A stretch of DNA of 63,368 nt. Origin: Chryseobacterium sp. SC28. Its GTDB lineage: Bacteria > Bacteroidota > Bacteroidia > Flavobacteriales > Weeksellaceae. This document shows, piece after piece, positions 53,201-62,758 of this stretch (positions are counted from its first letter, which is position 1; the number at the start of each line of letters is the position of its first letter). Both the position numbers and the translations under genes were made by a program. The notes beneath the pieces were generated by a model. The model had not been told where the DNA came from and made no database searches. It saw only the letters and a list, made by a program, of their open reading frames with translations. The stretch is from NCBI RefSeq assembly GCF_003932955.1, contig NZ_QOVY01000015.1, positions 1-63,368 of the forward strand. The letters run 5' to 3'.

Positions 53201-55321
53201 CTTGGCAGCCGGGGAATTTTCGCGGATAATTTTCGGCTGACGAACGGTGGGAGCGAGATTTTGGTACAGTCGGAAAACAGTTCACCGAACAGTCCGCTGA
53301 ATATTTCTTTGAAGGATTTTAAAATCGAGACCATTACGGAGATCATCAAAAAAGACTCCTTACTTGCAAAAGGAACGATCAACGGAACTGCTCAACTGCG
53401 GGATCTAAGCAAAAAAATGACCTTCACATCGGATATAAATATTGCCGATTTATTTGTGTACGGAAGTCCGGTCGGCAATTTGTCTGTGAAGGCCAAGAAT
53501 ACTTCTGCAGATTTGATTAATGCCGATATTGCGCTTTCCGGGAATGAAAATGATGTGAAAATTACCGGCAACTACAATACGGCTGCAAGCAGTTTTGATT
53601 TGGATCTTGCTATGAACCGGCTTCAGATGAAAACCCTGCAAGGCTTAACAATGAATGCCATAACCAAGGCGGAAGGCTATCTTTCGAGTAACTTGCAGAT
53701 TGCCGGAACGGCATCTGAACCCAAAATTCTTGGCGATGTGATGATGAATAATGTGGGAATGATGATTGTCCAGACCGGAAGCGATTTTCGGAAAATCAAT
53801 GATAAAATTTCATTTACCAATCGCGGAATTGAGTTCGATAATTTCAAAATCAATGACAAAGACGGAAATTCTCTTAAAATAGACGGGCAGGTTTTGACGC
53901 AGAATTACCGCGATTTTGATTTCAATCTCGATGTCAATGCCAAAGATTTCAAAGTTGTGAACTCTGAAAAATCAGACGATGCTTTGATGTATGGTATGCT
54001 GTCCATCGATGCAGCTTTGCAAGTCCGAGGAAACTTAGATTTACCGAAGGTGGACGGCAGTTTAGCAGTCGCCGACGATACAGATTTTACATTTGTCTTG
54101 CCACAGTCCAGCCCGTCTTTGCAGGAAAGAGATGGCATTGTAGAGTTTATAGATCAAGATCAGTTGGCATTAAACAAAACCATTGTCGCAGATTCTCTGA
54201 GCGCCCAAAATAAAATCAAAGGAATGGACGTGAGCGTGAATATCGAAGTGAGCAAAGAAGCCAAAATGTCGATCCTTATTGATAAAGCCAACGGCGATTT
54301 GGTAAAATTACAAGGGGAAGCCGAGCTTACGGGCGGCGTAGATCCATCGGGTAAAACCACTCTGGTGGGCGTTTATGAAGTGGAGCAAGGAAGTTATGAA
54401 ATGAGCGTCAGTCTGCTGAAACGCCGGTTCGAGATCCAAAAAGGCAGTACCATCACTTGGACTGGCGAGCCTACTGCCGCTATTTTGGATCTCACCGCTG
54501 TTTACAAAACGCAGGCGGCACCCTTGGATCTGGTGGAACAGCAGATCAGCGGAGAAAGTGTAGCCGCGCTTAATCAATACAAACAGAGAATGGACTTCAA
54601 TACCTTGCTTCAGATGAAAGGCGAATTGCTGAAACCGGTTATTACGTTTGACATCACGACAGAAGAAAAAGATAATTCTGTTTCCTCCGACGTGAAAGAT
54701 ATTGTGGATCAAAAACTTACACAATTGCGAACCGATGAAAACGAAATGAATAAGCAGGTCTTTGCTTTGCTGCTGCTCAATCGTTTTATTGGAGATAATC
54801 CTTTTGAAAATAGTGCCGGACTCTCCACCGAGACGATGGCGAGACAAAGCGTGAGCAGAATTTTGTCTCAGCAATTAAACAATATGGCATCGGATCTCAT
54901 CAAAGGGGTTGACCTTAATTTTGATTTGGAGTCCACCGAAGATTATTCCACAGGAACACAAAACACGAGAACGGATCTAAACGTGGGTCTGAGCAAAAGA
55001 TTGCTCAACGACCGGCTAAAAGTTTCTGTGGGAAGCAATTTTGGCTTAGAAGGAGATGCGAGACCCAATGAAAATACGACCAACATCGCCGGCGATGTTT
55101 CGGTAGATTACAGCCTTTCAAAAGATGGCAGATATATGCTGAGAGCGTATCGTAAAAATGAATACCAGGTGGCTTTGCAAGGCCAGATCGTAGAAACCGG
55201 CGTGGGCTTCATTATCACTTTGGACTATAATAAATTTCGAGAAATCTTCCAAAGTGCAAAAAGAGAGAAAAGAAAACAGCAAAGAGAAAAAAATAATAAC
55301 CAAGTCGTAGATTTTAAATAA
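50285..55321 (+). CDS. tamB: TamB-like translocation and assembly protein
   Basis: The 1678-residue protein has an N-terminal membrane helix (residues about 15-35, TIVAVFVLLLLLILSL), a very long beta-rich periplasmic region built of repeats, and a C-terminal TamB domain (DUF490) ending with the barrel-like ASNFGLEGDAR/VDYSLSKDGRYMLR region. TamB spans the periplasm to move lipids or assist outer membrane protein assembly. The start codon is TTG; no in-frame ATG fits upstream. Its stop overlaps the start of tamL by one base. Confidence 0.9.
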   Translation: MKIKLNRGKIIRRLIRTIVAVFVLLLLLILSLQLPFVQNFVKDRLIVYLEGKIKTKVSLDRVYIGFPNSLVMENLYLQGQKVDTLLAVKKFDVGLHILQLLNSKAELTSIDLEGVRANVVRDPKGQFNFDYIINAFATSEKEESPSKPFIISLDKIKLKDIGVTFNDQQAKNDLQIYFKFFDTRVKTFDLQNNKYAVKDITLDGLKLKLKQDLVQEVSKNVEQKVDSLNQKKPMQLSLSGIKLTNFNIDYGDDNTKTFAKILFKELSTKVNTLDLQNNFYDVENVLLTGANINANLYLPAANANPKNENKPEVEKNSIQEKAMKVLLGKLKLDDVKIAFNNTAVAPTKTGMDFNHLNFAKLNVDVRDFKMENNGFAGSVKSAEIREKSGLDVQKFNTDFVYSDREAYLKDLYLQTSKSILRDEVILNYNSVEQLSSNLGAVHISANIKESKIGFADILNLVPTLRNTAPFDKYPNATLDINANLKGLVNDLLINELKISGLDQLRVNASGRIKNAMNPDQLYYDLKIGELASSGKTAFNLIPKGTIPPNISLPSHFSIKGFAKGTTKVVNTNLTLYSTLGNAAINAKLDMRRKNRELYDVKANLQNLQVGKFIQNKDIGGVTAQISAKGESFDFKRANANLVGTVRSATYNGYRYQNMNLVGKINRGAYHIILTSKDPNANLKLTASGIYSDKNPTIKMNGDITKLDLYKLRFYSSPMILAGLIDGDFKNLNPDDLNGYLTLKNFAISDTKEVYPVQEMNLVAVSTADSTQIKFNSQIADLELKGKYKLTQIFGSLSQTVNQYYQFQKPGKAAKIDAGQYFTLNAKIINDDLIRKFVPDLKSFETIDITGNYNADSQKIELEAQIPQIVYGTNSLERTALKITNGNRALQYNLDVAALKSESFSLTKVNINGDVAENIITYNISTKDEKDNTQFLISGNAKSLNGITEISLNPNGLKLNYADWAVAEGNKIQLGSRGIFADNFRLTNGGSEILVQSENSSPNSPLNISLKDFKIETITEIIKKDSLLAKGTINGTAQLRDLSKKMTFTSDINIADLFVYGSPVGNLSVKAKNTSADLINADIALSGNENDVKITGNYNTAASSFDLDLAMNRLQMKTLQGLTMNAITKAEGYLSSNLQIAGTASEPKILGDVMMNNVGMMIVQTGSDFRKINDKISFTNRGIEFDNFKINDKDGNSLKIDGQVLTQNYRDFDFNLDVNAKDFKVVNSEKSDDALMYGMLSIDAALQVRGNLDLPKVDGSLAVADDTDFTFVLPQSSPSLQERDGIVEFIDQDQLALNKTIVADSLSAQNKIKGMDVSVNIEVSKEAKMSILIDKANGDLVKLQGEAELTGGVDPSGKTTLVGVYEVEQGSYEMSVSLLKRRFEIQKGSTITWTGEPTAAILDLTAVYKTQAAPLDLVEQQISGESVAALNQYKQRMDFNTLLQMKGELLKPVITFDITTEEKDNSVSSDVKDIVDQKLTQLRTDENEMNKQVFALLLLNRFIGDNPFENSAGLSTETMARQSVSRILSQQLNNMASDLIKGVDLNFDLESTEDYSTGTQNTRTDLNVGLSKRLLNDRLKVSVGSNFGLEGDARPNENTTNIAGDVSVDYSLSKDGRYMLRAYRKNEYQVALQGQIVETGVGFIITLDYNKFREIFQSAKREKRKQQREKNNNQVVDFK

Positions 55322-57690
55322 TGAAGAGCCGAATTCCAATCCATTTCATACTTCTTATCGCTTTATCATCTTTTGCGATGATCTCATCTTGCAGCAATAC
55401 CAAATTCCTAAAAGAAGGACAAATGCTGTACACAGGCGCGGAAGTGAAAATCGAAAACGACAGCCTTCCAAAAAAACAGAAAAAAGCATTGCAGGCGGAA
55501 CTGGAGGAAAATCTGACGCCGAAACCAAACTCGACATTTTTCGGTCTAAGACCCAAATTGTACGCCTACAACAGCACCAAAGAACCCAAGAAAGACAAGG
55601 GATTGAGGTATTGGTTGAAGTATAAATTTGGAGAAAAACCAGTTCTTTTGGGAGATGTTGATAGAGAATTCAATAAAGATATTCTAATCAATTATTCCGA
55701 AAACAAGGGCTATTTCAATGCACAGGCCACTTACGATACGGTATCGAAGAACAAAAAGGCACAAGTGATTTATAATGTCAAGCCAGGAAACCAGTATCTT
55801 ATTAGCCAAGTCAAATTCCAGGAAGATTCGACTTTGGTCAATAAAGAAATTCAGAATTTGAAAGACAAGTCATTGCTGAAAGTGGGAAATCCGTTTGATT
55901 TGGCCGTCATCAAAGCAGAAAGAGAAAGAATTGATAACGGATTGAAGGAGAAAGGCTTTTATTATTTCCATCCCGACAATATCATTGTGCAGGCAGACAG
56001 TACGGTGGCGAAGACTCATAAAGTGGAACTCAATGTCAAACTAAAAGAGCAGACGCCCGAGTTGGCCACGCAACAATTTTCCATCGACAAAGTGGTGGTC
56101 TTCCCGAATTACAACATTCGCGATGTGAAAAGAGGGAAGTATAAAATCCCGATGGATAAGGATTCTCTGTCTAAATATGCTTATCAGGATATTTATGTAA
56201 TCGATCCCCAACAAAAATTCAAACCCAAAATTTTTGACCGCGCTTTGTACTTTAAAAAAGGCGATATCTACAACCGCAAAGATCATAATCTCACCTTGAA
56301 CAGACTGATCAGTTTGGGGGTTTTCAAATTTGTAAAAAACGAGTTCGTAGTGACCGATTCTCTGAATCATCAATTTGATGCCTACTACCTCTTGACACCC
56401 AGACAATTCCAATCCCTTCGGTTGGAAACTTTGGGAAGAACGAATTCTGCAAATTATGGTGGCGGCGAAGTGAATCTGAACTATACGCATCGCAACTTTT
56501 TCCGAGGTGCAGAGCAGTTCAAAGCCTCAATCTATGGCGCTTTCGACGTGCAAATGGGCGGGCCGAAAGATGCCAACAACATCGTGCGCGTAGGTGCCAA
56601 TACAGAACTTTCTATCCCCAGAATCGTGGCGCCTTTCCGTTTTAATTCTTCCAGCGCGTTTGTTCCCAGAACCAATATGAAATTGGGCTACGAGTACCAA
56701 AGCCGTACGCAGTTGTACACGCTTAGCAACTTCAATGCTTCTTTTGGATACGTTTGGAAGGAGAATGTGCGGAAGGAACACGATCTGAAATTATTGGATC
56801 TCACAATGGTGGCACCGCAAACCGTGACCGAAAAATATCAGGAACAGATTGACGGCAATCCCGAGTTGGGAATTCCGGCCAATCCTACCCTTGGGAGGGT
56901 TGTGGAAAAGCAGTTGATTTTCGGACCTACTTATGCCTATACTTTTACCAACACGATTTCGCCAAAGACCAATACCATCTACTACCGCGGAATGATAGAT
57001 CTCGCCGGGAATATTACGGGACTTCTAAGTGGTGGCAATGCGAAAAAAGGCGATCAAAAAGAACTTTTCGGCGTTCCGTTTAGCCAATACGCAAAGATGG
57101 AACACGATTTCAGATTCTATCACAAATTCAATGAAAAAACAAGTCTTGCAACGCGAATCATCGCCGGGGTGGCCTATCCCTATGGAAATTCGGAGTATGT
57201 ACCATATTCCAAGCAATTTTTTGTGGGTGGCAGCAACAGCATCCGGGCTTTCAGAGCAAGAACATTGGGACCGGGAAGTTATGATCCCACTTCGCAAAAT
57301 GCAACATTCTATTTTGATCAATCGGGAGATATCAAGTTGGAAATGAATGCGGAATACAGAGCCAACCTTTATAAATTCCTGAATGTGGCAGCCTTCGTAG
57401 ATGCCGGGAATATTTGGTTAATAAATGACGATATCGACGAAAATGGCGTTGTCACAAGACCCGGCGGAAAATTCTCAAAAGATTTCTTGAGCGAACTGGC
57501 GGTGGGCGCCGGCGTTGGTTTGAGACTCGACTTTTCAATCCTGATTCTCAGGCTGGATCTTGCTATGCCACTGCGGATTCCTTATTACGAAAAAGGCGAC
57601 AGATGGGTCTTCGACAGGATTAATTTTGGCGATAGCGCTTGGAGAAAAGATAATCTGATTCTCAACATCGCGATCGGATATCCTTTTTAA
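55321..57690 (+). CDS. tamL: TamL: BamA/TamA-like outer membrane protein with a lipoprotein signal
   Basis: The 789-residue protein has a lipobox (AMISSCSNT, Cys24) instead of a plain signal peptide, then POTRA-like domains and a C-terminal Omp85 barrel with VGGSNSIRAFRARTLGPGSY (the conserved Omp85 loop) and a final ...NIAIGYPF. Bacteroidetes replace TamA with this lipidated form. It overlaps tamB by one base (TAATG), so both are made together and would form the TamB-TamL envelope machine. Confidence 0.9.
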   Translation: MKSRIPIHFILLIALSSFAMISSCSNTKFLKEGQMLYTGAEVKIENDSLPKKQKKALQAELEENLTPKPNSTFFGLRPKLYAYNSTKEPKKDKGLRYWLKYKFGEKPVLLGDVDREFNKDILINYSENKGYFNAQATYDTVSKNKKAQVIYNVKPGNQYLISQVKFQEDSTLVNKEIQNLKDKSLLKVGNPFDLAVIKAERERIDNGLKEKGFYYFHPDNIIVQADSTVAKTHKVELNVKLKEQTPELATQQFSIDKVVVFPNYNIRDVKRGKYKIPMDKDSLSKYAYQDIYVIDPQQKFKPKIFDRALYFKKGDIYNRKDHNLTLNRLISLGVFKFVKNEFVVTDSLNHQFDAYYLLTPRQFQSLRLETLGRTNSANYGGGEVNLNYTHRNFFRGAEQFKASIYGAFDVQMGGPKDANNIVRVGANTELSIPRIVAPFRFNSSSAFVPRTNMKLGYEYQSRTQLYTLSNFNASFGYVWKENVRKEHDLKLLDLTMVAPQTVTEKYQEQIDGNPELGIPANPTLGRVVEKQLIFGPTYAYTFTNTISPKTNTIYYRGMIDLAGNITGLLSGGNAKKGDQKELFGVPFSQYAKMEHDFRFYHKFNEKTSLATRIIAGVAYPYGNSEYVPYSKQFFVGGSNSIRAFRARTLGPGSYDPTSQNATFYFDQSGDIKLEMNAEYRANLYKFLNVAAFVDAGNIWLINDDIDENGVVTRPGGKFSKDFLSELAVGAGVGLRLDFSILILRLDLAMPLRIPYYEKGDRWVFDRINFGDSAWRKDNLILNIAIGYPF

Positions 57691-57711
57691 AAATATGAGC
57701 TAAAAGCGATG

Positions 57712-59709
57712 TCATAAGGGCAGCATAAACCAAAACGTGCTTCCTTCTCCGATTTTGCTCTCCGCCCCGATTTTTCCGTTGTGTTTTTTGATGATCTCGG
57801 CGCAGATGTACAGTCCCAATCCGAGGCCTGAATAGGATTTGCCCGAGTGGTCTGCCCGGAAGTATCTTTCAAAAAGGTTGGGAAGAATGGCGGCATCAAT
57901 CCCTTCACCGAAATCTCGCACAGAGACTTTCACCTCATTTTTTAGAGATTCTATATTGATGTGGATTTCGGTGGAATCGGAGGCGTATTTTACCGCATTA
58001 TTGACCAAATTGATGACCACCTGTTCGATGCGGTTTTCATCTGCAAAGACTTCCAGATTTTGATCGCCGTGAATTAGAATTTTATATTTTCCCTCCATTC
58101 TGATGTGATTGCAACTGTTGGAAAGCATCTGGAACAAGTTGAATTTTGTTTTCTCCAGCTTTAGCTGATCTTCGTTCATTCTTCTCATATTGAGTAGTTC
58201 ATCTATCAAATTGACCATAGTGTCTACGCTTTTTGCAGACTGCTCTATGAGTTTGCGGTGTGTTTCCGAGAATGGTTTTTCCTTCAGCCGATCTAGCAGT
58301 TGTATCGACGCTTTCAAGATAGTAAGCGGTGTTTTCAGCTCGTGGCTTGCGATGCTGAGGAAGTCATCTTTGCGCTGATCGAATAATTTTTTTTCCGTAA
58401 TGTCGGCGGTCATCCCCACCATCCGGTCTGCCACGCCGTTGGAGTTATATCGGGGTCGCCCGTGTGCCTGGATCCAATGGAGTGAGCCGTCGCGCCATTT
58501 TATCGGGTATTCTGCCTTGTAAATAGTGTTGGTTCTGACGGCTTCGCGCACGAGCGCCCGTATGCGTGTCCGGTGCTCGGGCAACATTGCAGAAAACAAA
58601 TCGTCGTATGTAAACTCTTCTTCCGGCGAGAATCCGAAATTTCTTTTGAACTGGTCGCTGCTCTCCATTTTGCCGGTTGCAAACTCGACTTCTGTAGATC
58701 CTAAGCTGCTCGCGTCCAGAGCAATTTGCAGACGGGTATTGATTTCATTGAGCGTTTCCCGGGAGTTGACCTCGTCGGTCACGTCGGTGGCAACTACGAG
58801 AATAGCCGTGCTTTTACCTTTTGCATCGCTGATGGGTTTATAAACGAAATTGAGGTATCGGTCTGACAATTCTCCGTTGAACAACAGGGTGGCTTTATAT
58901 TCTTTTCCATAATAAGCTTTACCAGATTTATAAACATCTGCCAAAATATTCAGGAACGGCTGTTCTTTGATTTCGGGAAGAGCAGCGTCAAGAGGCATCC
59001 CAATCACAGATTTGTCTTTGCCCCAAATTTTCAATATGGCATCATTAACTATATCTACCACAAAATTTTTGCCTTTCAGGGAAGCCATGGCCACAGGCGA
59101 ATGTTCTACAAGCGTTCTAAAACGGTTTTCGCTCTCTAATAAAGTTTTGTTGAGCAGTTCGAGCTGATTTTTAAATTTAATAAGATCTCTGTTGGCATTT
59201 TCCAGCTTTGTATTGATAGATAAAAGCTCCTCATTTGTTATTTGATATTCTTCATTCAATTCGCCAAGATCTCTTGTCAATTTCTCTTCCGCCGCAGCTT
59301 TTTCTATGACCATCTTTCTCGCTTCCATTCTCTCGGATACTTCGAACGCCGTATGAAGAATGTAAGCAGTTTTCCCGTTTTCATCCAAAATCGCTTTGTA
59401 CTGAAAATCAAAATAAAAATTTTGAAGCACACCGTCTATCTCCAGAATTGCAGGATAATCTTTTGCAAAGTAGGTTTCTCCGGAATGCCAAACTTCCTTT
59501 AAGATACGCAGAAAAGGCTGTCCCGACAACTCCGGAAGGGCCTCATGAAAATCTTTGCCGACTACTGCTCTGTCTTTCCCCCATAATTTCAGCATGGCTT
59601 CGTTGGCGCTGATGATTTTTATTTCCTCGCCACTGTACACAGCAGTAGCGTTCGGCGACTGAAAAAGTACGCTGAGTAATTGCTCGGGCCGTATATAATG
59701 CGAGTTCAT
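57712..59709 (-). CDS. Soluble PAS-domain sensor histidine kinase
   Basis: The 665-residue protein has three PAS domains (about residues 10-130, 195-310 and 325-435), with a coiled coil between the first two, then HisKA with SHELKTPLTILKAS and HATPase with NLVNNAVKYA, DFGEGID and GLGLGLYIC. No membrane segment is predicted, so it senses an intracellular signal. No response regulator is adjacent. The first two PAS domains are similar to each other (AVVGKDFHEALPELSGQPF; SVIGMPLDAALPEIKEQPF), which points to duplication. Confidence 0.92.
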   Translation of the reverse strand: MNSHYIRPEQLLSVLFQSPNATAVYSGEEIKIISANEAMLKLWGKDRAVVGKDFHEALPELSGQPFLRILKEVWHSGETYFAKDYPAILEIDGVLQNFYFDFQYKAILDENGKTAYILHTAFEVSERMEARKMVIEKAAAEEKLTRDLGELNEEYQITNEELLSINTKLENANRDLIKFKNQLELLNKTLLESENRFRTLVEHSPVAMASLKGKNFVVDIVNDAILKIWGKDKSVIGMPLDAALPEIKEQPFLNILADVYKSGKAYYGKEYKATLLFNGELSDRYLNFVYKPISDAKGKSTAILVVATDVTDEVNSRETLNEINTRLQIALDASSLGSTEVEFATGKMESSDQFKRNFGFSPEEEFTYDDLFSAMLPEHRTRIRALVREAVRTNTIYKAEYPIKWRDGSLHWIQAHGRPRYNSNGVADRMVGMTADITEKKLFDQRKDDFLSIASHELKTPLTILKASIQLLDRLKEKPFSETHRKLIEQSAKSVDTMVNLIDELLNMRRMNEDQLKLEKTKFNLFQMLSNSCNHIRMEGKYKILIHGDQNLEVFADENRIEQVVINLVNNAVKYASDSTEIHINIESLKNEVKVSVRDFGEGIDAAILPNLFERYFRADHSGKSYSGLGLGLYICAEIIKKHNGKIGAESKIGEGSTFWFMLPL

Positions 59710-59988
59710 AAGACATCAAAATATTATACAAATATAATTATTATCCAACAAATGTTTGGGATTTCCCCTTTACAAGGTTCGATTTTTAAAATTATTTGGT
59801 GACGTGTTAAGTAGTATTGGATCGATTCTGAGTTCCTCAAATTTCCGATAATTGAATAAATCCGGCTGAAATTGATGCTTTGTAAATCATTCATCATCTG
59901 TAAACTGCGAAACCAATGCTTTTCAAATTTTGGCAAAGAAATTGTTGATGTTTTTTTATATAAAGTAAACCCCATAAAAACTACTGCT

Positions 59989-60204
59989 ATGGCTATTTCT
60001 TACTACGATTTTAAAAATCTACCCAATCATTCTCAGTGTGATATTGTTTTAAATCACGGTCAGCTAATGAACGAAACAATGAAGGATGGGCTGAAGTTTG
60101 TTCTCTATCAGATCTCGTCCTTTTTTGTAGAACTTGTTTACAGTCATAATAATCGGATTGCAGCTATGAATGTTTTCCAGAACAATTCAGTCTTAGTTAA
60201 TTAA
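59989..60204 (+). CDS. Small hypothetical protein (71 residues)
   Basis: The frame runs open from 59872, but the start is taken at 59989 (MAISYYDFKNLPNHSQCD), where the sequence becomes protein-like; the upstream part is rich in rare patterns. I recall similar short proteins in Chryseobacterium but know no function. It has a central hydrophobic stretch (FVLYQISSFFVELVY). A bidirectional terminator follows. Confidence 0.55.
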   Translation: MAISYYDFKNLPNHSQCDIVLNHGQLMNETMKDGLKFVLYQISSFFVELVYSHNNRIAAMNVFQNNSVLVN

Positions 60205-60279
60205 AAAACCTTACTTACATTTAGCATATAAAGTATAAAACTTCGGAAAAGGCAGTCTGAATGTTTATTAAAACTGATA

Positions 60280-60314
60280 ACAAAGCCCAAGAAAACTCTC
60301 GGGCTTTGTAGTTT
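60280..60314. terminator. Bidirectional terminator between the small ORF and the GH3 gene
   Basis: ACAAAGCCC (60280-60288) and GGGCTTTGT (60301-60309) form a perfect 9-bp stem; AAAACT and AGTTTTT flank it. Confidence 0.82.
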
Positions 60315-60330
60315 TTAAGTGCGAACTTTT

Positions 60331-62592
60331 TTATTGCAATGTGAATTTCACCTTCGTTTGGATATTGTCCGATGCGTTGCCAATCAGCGCTTCGAAATCT
60401 CCGGGCTCGGCCACCCAAGAATGTTTGTCGGCATCGAAGAAGCTCAGTGCGGTTTTATCGATCGTGATGCTCACCTCTTTCTCCTCACCGGGATTAAGGA
60501 AAACTTTTTCAAATCCTTTTAGTTCCTTCGAAGGTCGCGGAACAGAAGATTTCAAATCCGCGATATAAAGCTGGGCGACTTCTGCGCCTGCTTTTCGCCC
60601 CGTATTCTTCACCGTAAAAGTGAAGGTAATTTTATCATCCTGCGTCATCGTGGTTTTATCCGATTTGGCTTTTCCAAAAGCAAATGTGGTATAGCTAAGG
60701 CCGTGACCGAAGCTGAACTGCGGTTTGATCTTCTGCGTATCGTGCCAGCGGTATCCCACGAAGATTCCTTCGTTATAAGAAATATTAATCGGGTTTTCCT
60801 GGTTTTTTCCTTTTCCGGCCGCCAGCTCTTCTTTATTTCCCGGATACTCTCCAAGGCGGTGCGCTGCATTATCTTCCAACTTGACCGGGAATGTAAAAGG
60901 TAATTTTCCTGAAGGATTTGTATCCCCTGAAAGCACGGACGCCAGCGAATGCCCGGCTTCCGAACCCAGATACCAAGCTTGTACAATAGCCGGCACGTCT
61001 TTAACCCAAGGCATCGCGACCGCATTCCCGGAAACCAAAACCACTGCAAAATTCTTATTGGCTTTTGTCAAAGCTGCGATCAAATTGTCCTGATTATAAG
61101 GCAAGCCGTAGCTTTTTCTGTCGGCTCCTTCTGCATCTTGATGGTCAGATTTATTGAGCCCGCCCACGAAGATGACGAAATCCGATTTTTTTGCCAAATC
61201 TACCGCTTCGTTTAATAGAACATCGGCAGGGCGATCGTCTTTCAGATCCTGACCGGATTTTACGCCATTGTATTCACCCCGTGGATCGCCTACGTAACCT
61301 CTTGCAAATTTCACTTCTGCTTCTTTTGCAAATCTAGATTTGATGCCATCAAGCGGCAAGATTTCATATTTTGCTTTCAGGGAAGAAGAGCCGCCGCCAA
61401 CGGTCATCATTTTGATGGCATTTTCGCCAATCACTGCTATGGTTTTGACTTTATTTAAGTCGATTGGGAGAATATTTTTATCATTTTTCAATAAGACAAT
61501 TCCTTCTTCGCCCACTTGTTTTGCAACAGTCTTGTGCTCTTCCGAAGCGATGCTTCCGAAGGGTTTGTTCTTGTTCATCGTGGTTTTGTAAGCCAAATTC
61601 AGAAGCCTGCTCACTTTGTCGTCCAATTCTTTGGTGCCGACTTTTCCAGACTTGATCAAATTGAGATAAGGCTGAGCCAGATAATAGTTGTCGTAGGCAT
61701 TTTTGGTTCCGGCAGAAAGCCCGTTGGTCCAGCTGCCGAACTCGAGATCCAAACCATTTTTGATGGCTTGCTCTGTATTATTTACCGCGCCCCAATCGGA
61801 GATCACGACGCCTTTGTAATTCCATTCGCCTTTAAGAATATCATTGAGCAAATATTGATTTTGGCTGGAGTACTGGTCTTTGTATTTATCATAGGCGCCC
61901 ATTATAGTCCACGAATCGCCTTCGGTAACTGCTGCCTTAAAAGCAGGTAAATAGATTTCGTACATTGCTCTGTCGTCCACTTTGACATTACTAGTGTGTC
62001 TAAACATTTCCTGATTATTAAATGCAAAATGCTTCACAGAAGTGGCGACACCATTGGACTGAACGCCTTGAATATATGGCACTGCCATTTTGGAAGTCAG
62101 GTAAGGATCTTCTCCCATATATTCGAAGTTTCGGCCGTTTAGCGGCGTTCTGTAAATGTTGATGCCGGGTCCCAAAAGAATGTCTTTTTTGCGGTAGCGG
62201 GCTTCTTCTCCCAAAGCTTTTCCGTAATTCCAAGACATTTTTTTGTTCCAAGTCGCAGCAAGCGCAGTCAAAGCGGGGAAGGCCACTATGGAATCGTTGG
62301 TCCATCCGGCTTGATCCCACTCATCCCATTTTACTTCCGCTCTCACCCCGTGGGGACCGTCTGTTGTCCAAAATTCCGGAATCCCCAGTCTTGGCACCCC
62401 CGCGGAACTGAACTTCGACTGTGCGTGGAGCATTGCCACTTTTTCTTCCAGCGTCATCCGTGAAAGCGCATCTTGAACTCTTTGCTCCACAGGTTTGGTC
62501 TCGTCCAAATAGGTGGGAGTCGTAATGTTTTGGGCTATCGAAGCCGTATAGGTGAGCGTGATCAGACTTAGAAAGACAAATTTCTTCAACAT
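60331..62592 (-). CDS. bglX: Glycoside hydrolase family 3 beta-glucosidase
   Basis: The 753-residue secreted protein has a signal peptide (ending TASIAQ), a GH3 N-terminal barrel with FWTTDGPHGVR and the nucleophile Asp in GVVISDWGAV, a C-terminal alpha/beta sandwich and a fibronectin III-like domain at the end (FTFTVKNTGRKAGAEVAQLY). It releases glucose or xylose from the non-reducing ends of oligosaccharides in the periplasm. It stands alone, not within a SusCD-type polysaccharide locus. Confidence 0.93.
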   Translation of the reverse strand: MLKKFVFLSLITLTYTASIAQNITTPTYLDETKPVEQRVQDALSRMTLEEKVAMLHAQSKFSSAGVPRLGIPEFWTTDGPHGVRAEVKWDEWDQAGWTNDSIVAFPALTALAATWNKKMSWNYGKALGEEARYRKKDILLGPGINIYRTPLNGRNFEYMGEDPYLTSKMAVPYIQGVQSNGVATSVKHFAFNNQEMFRHTSNVKVDDRAMYEIYLPAFKAAVTEGDSWTIMGAYDKYKDQYSSQNQYLLNDILKGEWNYKGVVISDWGAVNNTEQAIKNGLDLEFGSWTNGLSAGTKNAYDNYYLAQPYLNLIKSGKVGTKELDDKVSRLLNLAYKTTMNKNKPFGSIASEEHKTVAKQVGEEGIVLLKNDKNILPIDLNKVKTIAVIGENAIKMMTVGGGSSSLKAKYEILPLDGIKSRFAKEAEVKFARGYVGDPRGEYNGVKSGQDLKDDRPADVLLNEAVDLAKKSDFVIFVGGLNKSDHQDAEGADRKSYGLPYNQDNLIAALTKANKNFAVVLVSGNAVAMPWVKDVPAIVQAWYLGSEAGHSLASVLSGDTNPSGKLPFTFPVKLEDNAAHRLGEYPGNKEELAAGKGKNQENPINISYNEGIFVGYRWHDTQKIKPQFSFGHGLSYTTFAFGKAKSDKTTMTQDDKITFTFTVKNTGRKAGAEVAQLYIADLKSSVPRPSKELKGFEKVFLNPGEEKEVSITIDKTALSFFDADKHSWVAEPGDFEALIGNASDNIQTKVKFTLQ

Positions 62593-62616
62593 AAAACTAT
62601 TTTTAATCGGTATTTA

Positions 62617-62624
62617 CAAATGTA
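62617..62624 (-). promoter_or_regulatory. TAnnTTTG promoter motif of the GH3 gene
   Basis: The minus strand reads TACATTTG 25 bases before the ATG. Confidence 0.5.
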
Positions 62625-62758
62625 ATAAAACTTTATTATCTCACTATGAGAAAATAGAAATTTTATTTCAAACTTTTGTCATATTTTTTTAAAAATAGTT
62701 AAAGCAAAAGTTTGATAAGTTTCAGATTCATTATTTCAGGAAAAAGCAAGAAACGGTA

